DNA of 54,939 nucleotides. It comes from Reyranella sp. GTDB taxonomy: Bacteria > Pseudomonadota > Alphaproteobacteria > Reyranellales > Reyranellaceae. Below are positions 35,714 through 44,079 of this stretch, in pieces (positions within the stretch are counted from its first letter, which is position 1; each line of letters opens with the position of its first letter). Under the pieces are notes generated by a model, which was not told where the DNA came from, searched no databases, and saw only the letters and a list, made by a program, of their open reading frames with translations. The stretch covers positions 1 through 54,939 of the forward strand of contig JAUXWB010000468.1 in the NCBI GenBank assembly GCA_030684475.1, given 5' to 3'. The translations under genes and the position numbers were made by a program.

Positions 35714-36850
35714 GTGCCATTGATCGAACGTCTGAGCTTCATCGGGCTCGAATATGCCTTCGAGCCGGAGAAGGCCTACGGCATGTCCCGCGGCGGCGGG
35801 TTTCGCCGGCAGGGTGGCCTGATCGAGGTCGAGACCGACGCCGGCGTGCGCGGCATCGGCGAGGCCTTCGGAAATCCCTTCGTCACGCGCGAGTATTTCC
35901 GCATGGTCGAGCCGCTGTTCCGCGGCCGCAGCGTGTTCGATTTCGACCATGTCGAGGCACGCATCCGCAACGCCATGTATCACTTGGGTGTCGGCAACCA
36001 GCTCACCGCCTGCCTGGCGGGCATCAATGTCGCTCTCTACGACGCCATCGCGCGCGGCTTCGGCGTGCGCGTCTGCGACCTGATCGGGGGCTGCGGCACG
36101 ACACGGATTCCGGCCTATGCCTCGACGGGCTTCTTCTCCGACGATCCCGACCGGCAGCTCGGCCACATGCTGGCCGAGGCGGTGGACCATCCCTTCGCCG
36201 GCGCCAAGATCAAGATCGGCCGGGGCATCAGGAGCGACCTCGAGCGGGTGCGCGAGGCGCGTGTAACGCTGGGCCCGGACAAGCTCCTGATCGTCGATAT
36301 CAACGGTGCCTACACGGCCGACGTGGCGCTGGAATGCGCGCGCGCCATCGAGCCGTTCGGCATCCACTGGATCGAGGAGCCGCTGCCGCCCGGCGATCTG
36401 CGAGGGTACGCCGAACTCAGGGCGCGCTCGCCGATCGCGATCGCCGCGGGCGAGGCCCACCACACCGTGCGCGACTTCCACGCCCTGATCGAGGGCCGCT
36501 GCCTCGACATCGTGCAACCCTCGATTCCGGGCACCGGCGGTCTCACCGAGGCCCGGCGTATCGCCACCCTCGCCGCGGCGGCCAACCTGCGCGTGGCGCC
36601 GCACGTCTGGGGCGGGGCGGTCGGGCTGGCGACGGCCTGCCATTTCATCGCCGCGATGCCCGCCTCGCCGCACACCGATCACCCGCCCCATCCCGCGATG
36701 CTCGAATACGACATGAGCGACAACCGGCTGCGCACCGGATTGTTGAAGACTCCGCTCAGGCTCGAGGCCGGGCACGTTCTGCTGCCGGACGGGCCGGGCC
36801 TCGGCATCGACCTCGATCCTGCCGCCGTCGACCGCTACCGGGTGTGCTGA
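35714..36850 (+). CDS. Mandelate racemase/muconate lactonizing-like enolase-superfamily enzyme
   Basis: About 378 residues from the GTG at 35714; an ATG at 35660 would overlap the divergent adaptor. With this start the active-site numbering falls almost on that of P. putida mandelate racemase: KxK at Lys165/Lys167 (AKIKIG), Asp195 (IVDING), Glu221 (WIEEP), Glu247 (AAGEAHH) and His297 (APHVWGG). The position that is Asp in the usual QPD motif (partner of the catalytic His) is Ser here (VQPSIPGTGG). It should use Mg2+ to abstract an alpha proton from a carboxylate, most likely a sugar-acid dehydratase. Monocistronic. Confidence 0.88.
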   Translation: MPLIERLSFIGLEYAFEPEKAYGMSRGGGFRRQGGLIEVETDAGVRGIGEAFGNPFVTREYFRMVEPLFRGRSVFDFDHVEARIRNAMYHLGVGNQLTACLAGINVALYDAIARGFGVRVCDLIGGCGTTRIPAYASTGFFSDDPDRQLGHMLAEAVDHPFAGAKIKIGRGIRSDLERVREARVTLGPDKLLIVDINGAYTADVALECARAIEPFGIHWIEEPLPPGDLRGYAELRARSPIAIAAGEAHHTVRDFHALIEGRCLDIVQPSIPGTGGLTEARRIATLAAAANLRVAPHVWGGAVGLATACHFIAAMPASPHTDHPPHPAMLEYDMSDNRLRTGLLKTPLRLEAGHVLLPDGPGLGIDLDPAAVDRYRVC

Positions 36851-37019
36851 TTGGTACCTGTCGTCCTATGCGGGGAAGTGCGGTCAGGCTACCTCCTTTG
36901 GGTGGCCTTCCGGTGTGATTGCGGGCCTTGCCAATGGTGTGCTGCGTCGCGACGACTGACGGCACCGCCCGGTCGATGTAAGATGGTGGGCTTCATCCGT
37001 CCCTTTGAAGGATCGAACA
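36851..37019. other. Intergenic region before small secreted protein gene
   Basis: 169 bp after the enolase-superfamily gene. It presumably carries the promoter of the following small gene. A GAAGGA ribosome-binding site is visible near 37007. No operator, repeat or terminator was recognised. Confidence 0.4.
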
Positions 37020-37385
37020 ATGACCATCGCCAAGTGTGTCGCTCTCGCCGCCGTTGCTTTGGCGTTGCCGTCCGCCGTCCTGGCACAGGACGCCGAGGTC
37101 AAGTTCTGGCTCAAGAGTGCACCCAACAACATCCAGGGCTGCATCGCGGCCGATCCGCAGTTCACCCGTGAGCATACATTCACGCTGAAGGGCGGCCAGG
37201 CGGAGGTGAGCATGCCAGGCAACATCCACGTCAAGCTGAAGCTTGCCCAGCCCAACATCTACGCCGGCGACTTCGTCCTCGGGCGCCTAAATTTGCATAT
37301 GGTTGCCGATCTGGCGGCGACGCCCAAGACTCTGACGGTCACGGAAAAGAGCCTTGGCTGCAAGTGGTCGGCCATCAAGCAATAG
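37020..37385 (+). CDS. Small secreted protein of unknown family
   Basis: 121 residues. The ATG at 37020 follows GAAGGA. Signal peptide MTIAKCVALAAVALALPSAVLAQ, then about 98 residues of mixed strands (KFWLKSAPNNIQGCIAADP, HTFTLKGGQAEVSMPG, IHVKLKLAQPNIYAGDF) and two cysteines that could pair (CIAADP and LGCKW near the C-terminus). I do not recognise the family. It probably resides in the periplasm. It lies 49 bp before the adenylate cyclase on the same strand and might share its transcript. Confidence 0.75.
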   Translation: MTIAKCVALAAVALALPSAVLAQDAEVKFWLKSAPNNIQGCIAADPQFTREHTFTLKGGQAEVSMPGNIHVKLKLAQPNIYAGDFVLGRLNLHMVADLAATPKTLTVTEKSLGCKWSAIKQ

Positions 37386-37434
37386 TCGGCCGGTAAAGAT
37401 CGATCCGCAGCCACACGATGGCATCGCAGGCGAC

Positions 37435-39534
37435 ATGACGGCGCGACGGCTGTCGATTCCTTTCAGCGCCACCATTCTGATCCTGATGGCATTGGTTCTG
37501 GCGCCGCTCAGCACGGCGCTGCTGTGGCTCGGCTGGCGATCCGTCGATACCCTGGAGCAACGCAGCGCCGACGAGCGGGTGACGGAACTCGAGAAAGCGG
37601 TCGAGCGGTTCCTGACCGACGGCCTGCGGGTCATGATCTATGTCGGCCTGACCCTGGCCGATTCGCCGAGCTTCGCTGCCCATGAGGGACCGGCCGCCGA
37701 TGACGAACGCCGCCGCCAGCTCGTCGCCATGCTGGGGCGCCATCCCGCTGTCGCCGCGGCGTTCGTGGGCTATGCCGATGGACACTTCGTCTTTGCCGGG
37801 CGCCCGGAGTCCTTTTCGCCCACTGAGCGCTCCGACTTCGACCTGGCGGACCGCGACGCCATCATCATGCGCGTGGTTGACGGCGAGGGGCCGGCGCGTC
37901 GCGCAATCTCGTGGCTGCAGGCGACCGGCGGAACCCGGGGACGAGAGCTCGTCCAGCCCACCGACTACGATCCACGGACCCGGCCCTGGTATGTCGAGGC
38001 CGGGAAGGTGCGCGGTCCGGCGCTCACCGCGCCCTATCACTTTGCATGGTCGAAGCACGCGGGCATTTCGGCCGGTGTGCCGTTGCTCGGCGGCGGGGGC
38101 GTGATCGGCTTCGACTACACGCTAGATACGCTGTCGCAACTGATCACGACCTACAAGATCACGCCCAACGCGATCATCATGGTCGGCCATGGCGCGGGCT
38201 CGGTCGAAGTCGAGTCCGAGGGATGCATCGACACCGCGCCCGGCTGCCTGCCCGGCGATGCCGAGGTGCGCGTGGCGCTCAAGGGTGTGATTAGCGAGGC
38301 GATCGACGATGACCGTCAGGTCGATCGCCGGATCAGCGTCGGAGACCGACTCTACCGGGTGATCGTGCGCCGCGTCCCGGAGGCTCTCGGGCAGCGCTTC
38401 GTGGTCGCCGCCGCCGTTCCCATCGTCGAGCTCGCCGCCAATTCGCGCGGGCTGCTGCAGCGCGCGGCCGCGGCCGCGGCCATCGCCGTCGCCTTCGCCA
38501 TCCTGGGGGCGCTCGTGGCCTCGCTGCTGGTGTCGCGATCGATGGCACGCATCGCCGCCAAGACTGAGCGTATCCGCCATCTCGACTTCTCCGACCGTGT
38601 GCCGGTGCAAAGCCGTATCAGCGAGGTCGCCCGGCTATCCGATGCGGTCGAACGGATGCGCGAAGGTCTCGAGGTGTTCGGCCGCTACGTCTCGAAGGAC
38701 CTGGTTCACCAGATCATGCGCTCGCCGGAGAGCAGCGGCGTCGGCGGCACGCGCCGCGAGGTCACGGTGATGTTCACCGACATCGAGGGCTTCTCGCTGC
38801 TGAGCGAGACGATGGAACCCGAGCTCCTGACGAGCCGGCTGTCGCGCTACTTCGAAGTGCTGGGTGCGGCCATTTCGGCCAACCGCGGCACGATCGACAA
38901 GTATATCGGCGACAGCATCATGGCGTTCTGGAACGCCCCCGAGCCGGATCCCGATCACATCGCCAATGCCTGCCGCGCAGCCCTGCAGGCCGCGGCCGCC
39001 GGCCACCGGCTTTCCGAGAAATGGCGGCAGCTCGGCCGGCCGGGCTTTCGCACCCGCTTCGGCCTGCATACCGGACCGGCCGTGGTCGGCAACGTCGGTG
39101 CGCGCGAACGCATCAACTACACACTGGTCGGCGCCGTGGCGAACCAGGCGTCGCGGCTCGAGGGGCTGAACAAGGTCTATGGCACGGAGGTGCTGGCAAG
39201 CGGCGAGGTGGCCACCGTCACCGCCGACCGCTTCGTTTGGCGCCACATCGACCGCATCGTGGCCGTCGGCACGACCGAAGCGCACGACATACACGAACCC
39301 CTCTGCGAAATCGATGGCGCGACCGCTTACACCGAGCTGCTCGCCCACTGGCAGGCTGGACGCACCGCTTATGTCGAGGGCCGCTTCGAGACCGCAATCG
39401 CTTGCTTCAGTGCCGTCGCGGCCATCCGCCCGGAGGACGGCCCGAGCCGCGTCTTCATCGAGCGCTGCACCGGGTTTTTCCGTGCCGGCACGCCCGACGG
39501 TTGGGACGGCACCTGGCGCCTCGACGCGAAATGA
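37435..39534 (+). CDS. Membrane adenylate/guanylate cyclase with Cache sensor and HAMP
   Basis: 699 residues. N-terminal helix ILILMALVLAPLSTALLWLGW, a periplasmic Cache-type sensor (about 40-330; contains TDYDPRTRPWYVEAGK, the typical small-molecule-binding strand), second helix AAIAVAFAILGALVASLLV, HAMP (RIRHLDFSDRVPVQSRI), and a class III cyclase domain (about 440-620). Catalytic residues appear in VMFTDIEGFS (metal Asp), KYIGDSIMAFW, and GNVGARERINYTLVG with Asn and Arg positions kept. It converts ATP to cAMP in response to an external ligand. A C-terminal alpha-helical tail follows. It ends four bases before the convergent deacetylase gene. Confidence 0.92.
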   Translation: MTARRLSIPFSATILILMALVLAPLSTALLWLGWRSVDTLEQRSADERVTELEKAVERFLTDGLRVMIYVGLTLADSPSFAAHEGPAADDERRRQLVAMLGRHPAVAAAFVGYADGHFVFAGRPESFSPTERSDFDLADRDAIIMRVVDGEGPARRAISWLQATGGTRGRELVQPTDYDPRTRPWYVEAGKVRGPALTAPYHFAWSKHAGISAGVPLLGGGGVIGFDYTLDTLSQLITTYKITPNAIIMVGHGAGSVEVESEGCIDTAPGCLPGDAEVRVALKGVISEAIDDDRQVDRRISVGDRLYRVIVRRVPEALGQRFVVAAAVPIVELAANSRGLLQRAAAAAAIAVAFAILGALVASLLVSRSMARIAAKTERIRHLDFSDRVPVQSRISEVARLSDAVERMREGLEVFGRYVSKDLVHQIMRSPESSGVGGTRREVTVMFTDIEGFSLLSETMEPELLTSRLSRYFEVLGAAISANRGTIDKYIGDSIMAFWNAPEPDPDHIANACRAALQAAAAGHRLSEKWRQLGRPGFRTRFGLHTGPAVVGNVGARERINYTLVGAVANQASRLEGLNKVYGTEVLASGEVATVTADRFVWRHIDRIVAVGTTEAHDIHEPLCEIDGATAYTELLAHWQAGRTAYVEGRFETAIACFSAVAAIRPEDGPSRVFIERCTGFFRAGTPDGWDGTWRLDAK

Positions 39535-39538
39535 GTCC

Positions 39539-40474
39539 TCAGGAACGCCCCATCAGTGCGCGCACGTGCGCGACGGCCGACTCGGCCAGGGCGTCGAGGT
39601 CGTAGCCGCCCTCGAGGACCGAGACGATGCGTCCTTCGGCGTGCCGGTCGGCGATCGCCAGAAGTTCCTCCGTCAACCACGCGAAATCCGCGGTCTCGAC
39701 GTTCAACTGCGCCAGCGGATCGCGGCGGTGGGCATCGAAGCCTGCCGACACGATCAGAAGCTCCGGCGCGAACAGGTCGAGCGCCGGCAGGATGCGATCG
39801 CCCCAAGCGGCGCGGAACTCCGCACTGCCGCTGCCGGCAGCGAGCGGTACGTTGACCACGTTTCCCGCCACCCCACGCTCGCGCGCTGACCCGGTGCCGG
39901 GATAGAGCGGCGACTGGTGGGACGAGGCGTAGAACAACCGCGGATCTGGCTCGACGATGGCCTGGGTTCCCTGGCCGTGATGGACGTCGAAATCGACGAT
40001 CGCCACGCGGTCGAGGCCATAGGCCGCCTGGGCATGCAAGGCGCCCACGGCAACGTTGTTGAACAGGCAGAAGCCGCCAGGAACGCCCGGCAGGGCATGG
40101 TGTCCGGGCGGACGCACCGCGGCGAAGACGGTTTGCGCGGCGTCGCGCATCACCGCATCGACGCCGGCGACCACGGCGCCGGCGGCGTGATGTGCCGCCT
40201 CGGCGCTGTCGGCGCTCATGAGGGTGTCGGCGTCGATCTGAACCAGTTCGCCGGGGGGCGGGCGGACGCCCAGGATCGCCTCGACATACTCCCGCGGGTG
40301 CATGCGCGTGAGCTGTTCGAGGGTGGCGGCGGGCGCCACGACGGAGACGAGGTGGGCAATGGCCGCATCGTCGAGCGCGGCCAGCACCGCGCGCAGCCGA
40401 TCGGGCCGTTCGGGGTGGTAATCGCCGGTGTCATGGGCCAGAAACGACGGGTGGCTGATGAGGAACGACGTCAT
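39539..40474 (-). CDS. Histone-deacetylase-superfamily protein (class II-like / acetylpolyamine amidohydrolase-like)
   Basis: 311 residues. Zinc-dependent deacetylase features: DTGDYHPERPDRL at the N-terminus, VRPPGHHA (His-His charge relay), FCLFNNVAVGA, the zinc ligands in DFDVHHGQGT and AGFDAHRRDP, and LEGGYD at the end. Bacterial members remove acetyl groups from acetoin-type compounds, polyamines or protein lysines. No signal peptide, so cytoplasmic. Substrate cannot be inferred from neighbours. The cyclase gene converges on it. Confidence 0.92.
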   Translation of the reverse strand: MTSFLISHPSFLAHDTGDYHPERPDRLRAVLAALDDAAIAHLVSVVAPAATLEQLTRMHPREYVEAILGVRPPPGELVQIDADTLMSADSAEAAHHAAGAVVAGVDAVMRDAAQTVFAAVRPPGHHALPGVPGGFCLFNNVAVGALHAQAAYGLDRVAIVDFDVHHGQGTQAIVEPDPRLFYASSHQSPLYPGTGSARERGVAGNVVNVPLAAGSGSAEFRAAWGDRILPALDLFAPELLIVSAGFDAHRRDPLAQLNVETADFAWLTEELLAIADRHAEGRIVSVLEGGYDLDALAESAVAHVRALMGRS

Positions 40475-40584
40475 GTATTCCCTCTAGCGCGGCGGGCTTC
40501 GCCGGGATAGGGCATCCGATCCGTCGCTTGAGCCGCCTTGCGATGCGGCGATAAGATGCCGGCGCCTCTGGGGGATTTCGTCAA

Positions 40585-40944
40585 ATGTTGCGTTCGATTG
40601 TCGTCGCCGTGCTGTCGCTGCTCGCCGGAAGCGCGCTGGCCGTGGATACCACCTTCCTGCTGGTCAATTCGACGAGTTCTCCGATCAGCGAGATGTCGAT
40701 CTCCCAATCCCAGCTGGGAATGTGGAGCCCCAACGTTCTCCGTCCGCCGATCATCAAGGTTGGCGAGTCCCGGCAGGTGGTGATCCCGGCGTCGCAACTC
40801 GTATGCATGGTGGATATCAAGCTCAGCTTCGCCGATGGCGCCGCGCCGGCGATCTGGCAATACCTGAATTTGTGCAATCTCAGGAAGCTTCAGGTCTTCT
40901 ACGACCGCTACAGCGGTGTCACGACCGCCAAGTACAACGAATGA
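40585..40944 (+). CDS. Small secreted protein of unknown family
   Basis: 119 residues. A GGGGG ribosome-binding site lies about 12 bases before the ATG at 40585. Signal peptide MLRSIVVAVLSLLAGSALA, then an approximately 100-residue beta-rich domain (TTFLLVNSTSSPISEMSISQ, PPIIKVGESRQVVIPAS) with Cys in VCMVDIKL and LNLCNLRKL and a conserved-looking end FYDRYSGVTTAKYNE. Similar small periplasmic proteins with an LCxLR...YDRxxGVTTA ending occur in Alphaproteobacteria, but I know no function. Convergent with the kinase gene. Confidence 0.75.
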   Translation: MLRSIVVAVLSLLAGSALAVDTTFLLVNSTSSPISEMSISQSQLGMWSPNVLRPPIIKVGESRQVVIPASQLVCMVDIKLSFADGAAPAIWQYLNLCNLRKLQVFYDRYSGVTTAKYNE

Positions 40945-40973
40945 ACCGGTGAGCCCAGACAGCTAGGAACAGC

Positions 40974-42044
40974 TCACGCGGCTGCCGTGAGACGCGCGCC
41001 TGGCAACGCAATGGGCCCGTCTACGATCGCATGTCGCGGCTTGCGAAACTGCAACCGCACGCGGGTGCCTCCTCCAGCGCGGGACAAGATGTCGATGCTG
41101 CCGCCAAGCTGGGCCGCGAGCCCGCGCATCAAGTTGACACCCAGCCCCTGCTTTTGGCCTGGCGCGGTACCGTCCTCGCCGATGCCCGAACCGTTGTCGT
41201 CGATGGTGACCACGATGTCACCGTTGCTGAGTTCGGTCGTGATGCGAATCTCGGGCGCCATGGTGTTGGCGAACGCATGACTGAAGGCGTTCGATACGGC
41301 TTCGGTGACGATCAGCCCGACGGGAATCGCCGTATCCGGTCCGACCGCCATTACCAGGGCCTGCACGCGGCACCGAACCATGGGCTTGTCCTGCAGGCTG
41401 CGCCGCGCCGACAAATGGTCGACCAAGTCGGAGATGTAGGCCTGGAAGTCGACCGAGGACCAGTCTGACCGTTCGTATAGATGCTGATGCAGAATCGACA
41501 ACGCCAGCACCCGATTCCTTGCGTCGCCGAACAGGCGCAGGATGCGGGGCGAGCGGATCTTGTCGGCCTGCAGGTTGAGCAGGCTCAGGATCATCTGCAG
41601 ATTGTTCTTAACCCGGTGGTGGATTTCGCAGAGCATGTGCTCGCGCTGTTCGAGGCTCGCCTGCAGGGCGCTCTCTCGCACGCTGATCGCTGCTCCCAGG
41701 GCGAAGACGTCGTGGGCCTCCATCTCCGGCGTCGTCGGGCCGACGGGCCGGGGTGGGGCGAAGTTTCCCCGGGCGATTGCCGCGGCCGCCGCCTGGATCG
41801 GCTTCAAGGGACGCAGGCACCAACGCTCGGCGGCGACCCACAGCATGCCAAGGCCTGCCAGCGATGACAGCGCGATCAGGCCGATATCGGTCCCCAGTCC
41901 GAAGGGTGCGGACGCCGCTTGGGGCATTGCCGAGGCCAGGACGAATTTCTGCCAAGCATAGAGTACGGCCAGCGCGACGGCAGGCGTCAGGGCCAGGGCC
42001 AGAATCACGAGCAACCTCGCGTTCAGCGTCAGGCTTCGCATCAT
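40974..42044 (-). CDS. Membrane HisKA_2 sensor histidine kinase of the general stress response
   Basis: 356 residues; ATG ATG at 42044/42041 allows either start. Two N-terminal helices (LLVILALALTPAVALAVLY and IGLIALSSLAGLGMLWVAA) enclose a very short periplasmic loop, then a HAMP-like linker. The HisKA_2 box is EIHHRVKNNLQMILSLLNLQ (His142/His143) and HATPase residues include EAVSNAFSHAF, DDNGSGIG and GLGVNLM. Such kinases phosphorylate PhyR in the alphaproteobacterial general stress response. It lies directly downstream of phyR on the same strand (37-bp gap with a hairpin). The tiny loop suggests it senses an intramembrane or cytoplasmic cue. Confidence 0.9.
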   Translation of the reverse strand: MMRSLTLNARLLVILALALTPAVALAVLYAWQKFVLASAMPQAASAPFGLGTDIGLIALSSLAGLGMLWVAAERWCLRPLKPIQAAAAAIARGNFAPPRPVGPTTPEMEAHDVFALGAAISVRESALQASLEQREHMLCEIHHRVKNNLQMILSLLNLQADKIRSPRILRLFGDARNRVLALSILHQHLYERSDWSSVDFQAYISDLVDHLSARRSLQDKPMVRCRVQALVMAVGPDTAIPVGLIVTEAVSNAFSHAFANTMAPEIRITTELSNGDIVVTIDDNGSGIGEDGTAPGQKQGLGVNLMRGLAAQLGGSIDILSRAGGGTRVRLQFRKPRHAIVDGPIALPGARLTAAA

Positions 42045-42053
42045 CCGGTGCCT

Positions 42054-42071
42054 GGACGTCGGGCGACGTCC
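42054..42071 (-). other. Hairpin between phyR and its kinase gene
   Basis: An exact inverted repeat GGACGTC-GGGC-GACGTCC lies in the 37-bp gap between the phyR stop and the kinase start. There is no T-run after it, so it is not a classic terminator. It sits just before the weak AGG ribosome-binding region of the kinase and could limit expression of the kinase relative to PhyR or stabilise the phyR end. Confidence 0.55.
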
Positions 42072-42081
42072 GGCGCCGGAG

Positions 42082-42867
42082 TCACACCACCACCGAATTC
42101 AGAGCGTGGGCCATTGCTGTCTTCAGCATCTCCGGGTTGAAGGGCTTGGTGATGATGAAAGCCGGCTCCAGCCCGTGCCCGGTCAGGAGTCGCTCGGGAA
42201 AGCCGGTCACGAAAATGACGGGTGCGGACACCGCCTTCAGGATCTCGCGAACGGCGGCAATGCCGCTGTCGCCGTCCCGGAGCTGAATGTCGGCGAGCAC
42301 CAGATGGGGTAGGTGCTTCTTGGCGAGGTCGATGGCGGCTTTCTCGGTGGGGGCGATACCCACGACCTGATGGCCGGCGTTGCGAACGATCTTGGCGACA
42401 TCGAGCGCGATCACCGCCTCGTCTTCGATGACGAGCACCCGCACCGAGGCGACCCGCTCCAGTTCGTCGCGCGCCCGCTTGAGATCGGCCTCAGCCTCGT
42501 CGACGTCGATTCCCAGGATGCGTGCCACGTCGTCGATCGGAAACCCCTCGAGGACCGTGAGCAAAAGAACCTGGCGCTGCCGCTGCGGAATATCGGACAG
42601 GTGGGTCTTGAGCCTCGCCGGCGCATCGGTTGCCCCTGCGGGGCTCTCTTGCTCGAGGGTGCCGAATGGCTGTTGAAGCGTGTGAAAGAGGGTGAAGATA
42701 TCGGCCGCTGTCGTGGCTTTGGAGTTCAGGAGGTCGGGCTGCTGAACCAGGACTTCGGCGCACATCCGGACCCACTGATCGCCATGCAGCTGGCTGCCGG
42801 TCAGCGCGCGCGCATAGCGGCGCAGGTACGGCAGCGTTGCAGCCGCTTCCTCCCTCAATCCGTTCAT
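42082..42867 (-). CDS. phyR: PhyR, anti-anti-sigma response regulator
   Basis: 261 residues, the normal PhyR length. I chose the ATG at 42867 because AAAGGA lies six bases upstream; an ATG at 42873 adds two residues. The N-terminal half (about 1-140) is an ECF sigma-like domain (LREEAAATLPYLRRYARALTG, QRQRQVLLLTVLEGFPIDDVARIL) that mimics sigma for NepR. The C-terminal half is a receiver with Asp193 (LADIQL), PVIFVTGFPERLLTG and IITKPFNPE. Phosphorylated PhyR binds NepR and frees EcfG sigma. Neighbours (kinase, sigma factors, NepR-like protein) give the full partner-switch. Confidence 0.94.
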   Translation of the reverse strand: MNGLREEAAATLPYLRRYARALTGSQLHGDQWVRMCAEVLVQQPDLLNSKATTAADIFTLFHTLQQPFGTLEQESPAGATDAPARLKTHLSDIPQRQRQVLLLTVLEGFPIDDVARILGIDVDEAEADLKRARDELERVASVRVLVIEDEAVIALDVAKIVRNAGHQVVGIAPTEKAAIDLAKKHLPHLVLADIQLRDGDSGIAAVREILKAVSAPVIFVTGFPERLLTGHGLEPAFIITKPFNPEMLKTAMAHALNSVVV

Positions 42868-42957
42868 TTCCATCCTTTCATTGGGCGGTGCAGCATAGAA
42901 CTCGCGATACGCCAAGACCACCAGCCTTCTACGCGACGTGGGCTGAAGACTTCGCCC

Positions 42958-43122
42958 TCAGCGGCGCCGGAGCACGTGGGCGACAGTGCTGACGAGAAAG
43001 AGCACGAGGAACACGAAGAAGCAGACCTGCGCGAAGCCCGCCGCGGTCGACGCGATGCCGCCGAAGCCGAACAAGGCGGCGAGCAGCGCAATGACCAAGA
43101 ACGTAAGCGCCCAATTCAGCAT
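42958..43122 (-). CDS. DUF1328 small inner-membrane protein
   Basis: 54 residues with two hydrophobic helices: [20 protein letters not shown] followed by [20 protein letters not shown] and a C-terminal stretch ending HVLRRR. This is the DUF1328/YtjA family. GGGAG lies about five bases before the ATG. The gene is small enough to be missed by length cut-offs. An exact EcfG-type promoter sits upstream, ending 30 nt before the ATG, so it should be stress-induced. Members are typical members of alphaproteobacterial stress regulons but have no defined activity. It is likely monocistronic, reading toward phyR. Confidence 0.9.
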   Translation of the reverse strand: MLNWALTFLVIALLAALFGFGGIASTAAGFAQVCFFVFLVLFLVSTVAHVLRRR

Positions 43123-43152
43123 ACGAGTCTCCCGCCAAAAGTATTCAGAAGC

Positions 43153-43177
43153 AACGCGCCATGTGCCGGAAAGTTCC
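43153..43177 (-). promoter_or_regulatory. EcfG-type stress promoter (GGAAC-N16-CGTT) for DUF1328 gene
   Basis: On the minus strand GGAAC (43177-43173) and CGTT (43156-43153) are separated by exactly 16 bases, the alphaproteobacterial EcfG/SigT consensus. The -10 element ends 30 nt before the DUF1328 ATG. Both boxes are perfect. Confidence 0.85.
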
Positions 43178-43189
43178 CTCGATCAGCGC

Positions 43190-43215
43190 AAAAGGGCCCG
43201 CCTGCGCGAGCCCTT
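43190..43215 (-). terminator. Intrinsic terminator, minus strand
   Basis: Stem AAGGGC/GCCCTT extended by CGC/GCG across one mismatch, loop CTGC, then TTTT in the minus-strand direction. It lies between the possible decayed frame and the DUF1328 promoter and would insulate that promoter from upstream transcription. Confidence 0.6.
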
Positions 43216-43440
43216 ATCTCGGGATCAGAGGATTGCCTGCCTACGACGTCCTGGTCTGAGGGCTGATGATGTTGCCGTTGCGGTCGATGCGGTTTCCCTG
43301 AGAGCCGCAGGAAGCCGAATTCGTCGCGGAAGGCGACTTTGCCGACGGGGCCGGACGCGCAGGAATTCGCTGTCTTTCGCCGCCTGGTCATTGGAATTCG
43401 GTCGAATGATCACCATGTTCAATGACGGGAGTAACCTTGA

Positions 43441-43941
43441 ATGGCAGCACCTTCGCTTGCCGCAGAGCGCCCGCCCTTCAAGGATGATCTGGTGGCGCTG
43501 CTGCCCGACCTGCGGGCGTTCAGCCGCTTCCTCTGCCGTGAGCGCGTCGCGGCCGACGAGTTGGTGCAGAACACCGCCGTCGTGGCACTTGCCAAGCAGG
43601 CGCAGTTCGAGCTTGGCACCAACCTCAAGGCTTGGCTGTTCACGATCGCGCGGTCGCAGTTCTACTCCAGCCTGCGCTCGGCTCGGCGTTTCTCCGCGGC
43701 CGTCGGTTCGGGCGAGACGGAGAATGTCGCCGGCATCGACCACGCCGATCGATCATCCGACCTGATCGACCTGTCCAAGGCGCTGTGGCGCCTCAATCCC
43801 GAATATCGCGAGGCGCTGATGCTGGTCGGGGCCTGCGGCTTCTCCTACGAAGAGGCGTCGGCGATTTGCGCCTGCGGGCTCGGTACCATGAAGGCGCGGG
43901 TTTCGCGGGCGCGCAGACGGCTTGCCGAAGCCCTGGCGTGA
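43441..43941 (+). CDS. ECF sigma factor, EcfG-like paralogue 1
   Basis: 166 residues. GGGAG lies upstream of the ATG at 43441. Region 2 is visible as LPDLRAFSRFLCRERVAADELVQNTAVVAL with TNLKAWLFTIARSQFYSSLR, and region 4 as LNPEYREALMLVGACGFSYEEASAICACGLGTMKARVSRARRRL. The short linker and lack of an anti-sigma membrane partner fit the EcfG group. It probably competes with or complements the second sigma factor for the same promoters. It lies 138 bp upstream of that gene on the same strand. Two cysteines in ICACG sit in the region-4 helix-turn-helix, which is unusual but not clearly functional. Confidence 0.88.
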   Translation: MAAPSLAAERPPFKDDLVALLPDLRAFSRFLCRERVAADELVQNTAVVALAKQAQFELGTNLKAWLFTIARSQFYSSLRSARRFSAAVGSGETENVAGIDHADRSSDLIDLSKALWRLNPEYREALMLVGACGFSYEEASAICACGLGTMKARVSRARRRLAEALA

Positions 43942-44079
43942 CGCAGGGCCCCGAGCTTCTGGTGGAAAATCCTAAGCAATTTCAAGCTTCTGCTGTTTGT
44001 TTGCATTGGCCGGCAACCAAAGCAGCCTGAGAGGTGTTCCCATAGCAGAGAGACCAATCCGGACAATCGGGAGAGATGC

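Larger units (their letters stand above)
43123..43440. other. Gap of 318 bp with stress promoter, terminator and a possible decayed small frame
   Basis: The part next to DUF1328 carries the EcfG-type promoter and a minus-strand terminator (listed separately). On the minus strand a frame ending at 43241 reads PSATNSASCGSQGNR then IDRNGNIISPQTRTS and stop, which looks like the end of a small secreted or soluble protein. It has an upstream stop at 43388-43390 and no ATG, GTG or TTG start. It sits just before the terminator, as a real gene end would. A frameshift relative to the ATG at 43413 is possible, but this is a low-confidence reading. The rest contains nothing recognised. Confidence 0.4.

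Noticed and set aside
40965..40985. GGAAC near 40966 as a third EcfG promoter
   Set aside because: No CGTT or GGTT follows at 16-17 bases, and it lies between convergent gene ends.
43395..43420. GGAAT followed by TGTT upstream of the first sigma gene as an EcfG promoter
   Set aside because: Both boxes deviate and the spacer is 18 bases, so it is not convincing for autoregulation.
44017..44045. Minus-strand GGAAC-N17-GGTT before ecfG
   Set aside because: The -10 box is imperfect and it points away from ecfG into a region with no minus-strand gene.
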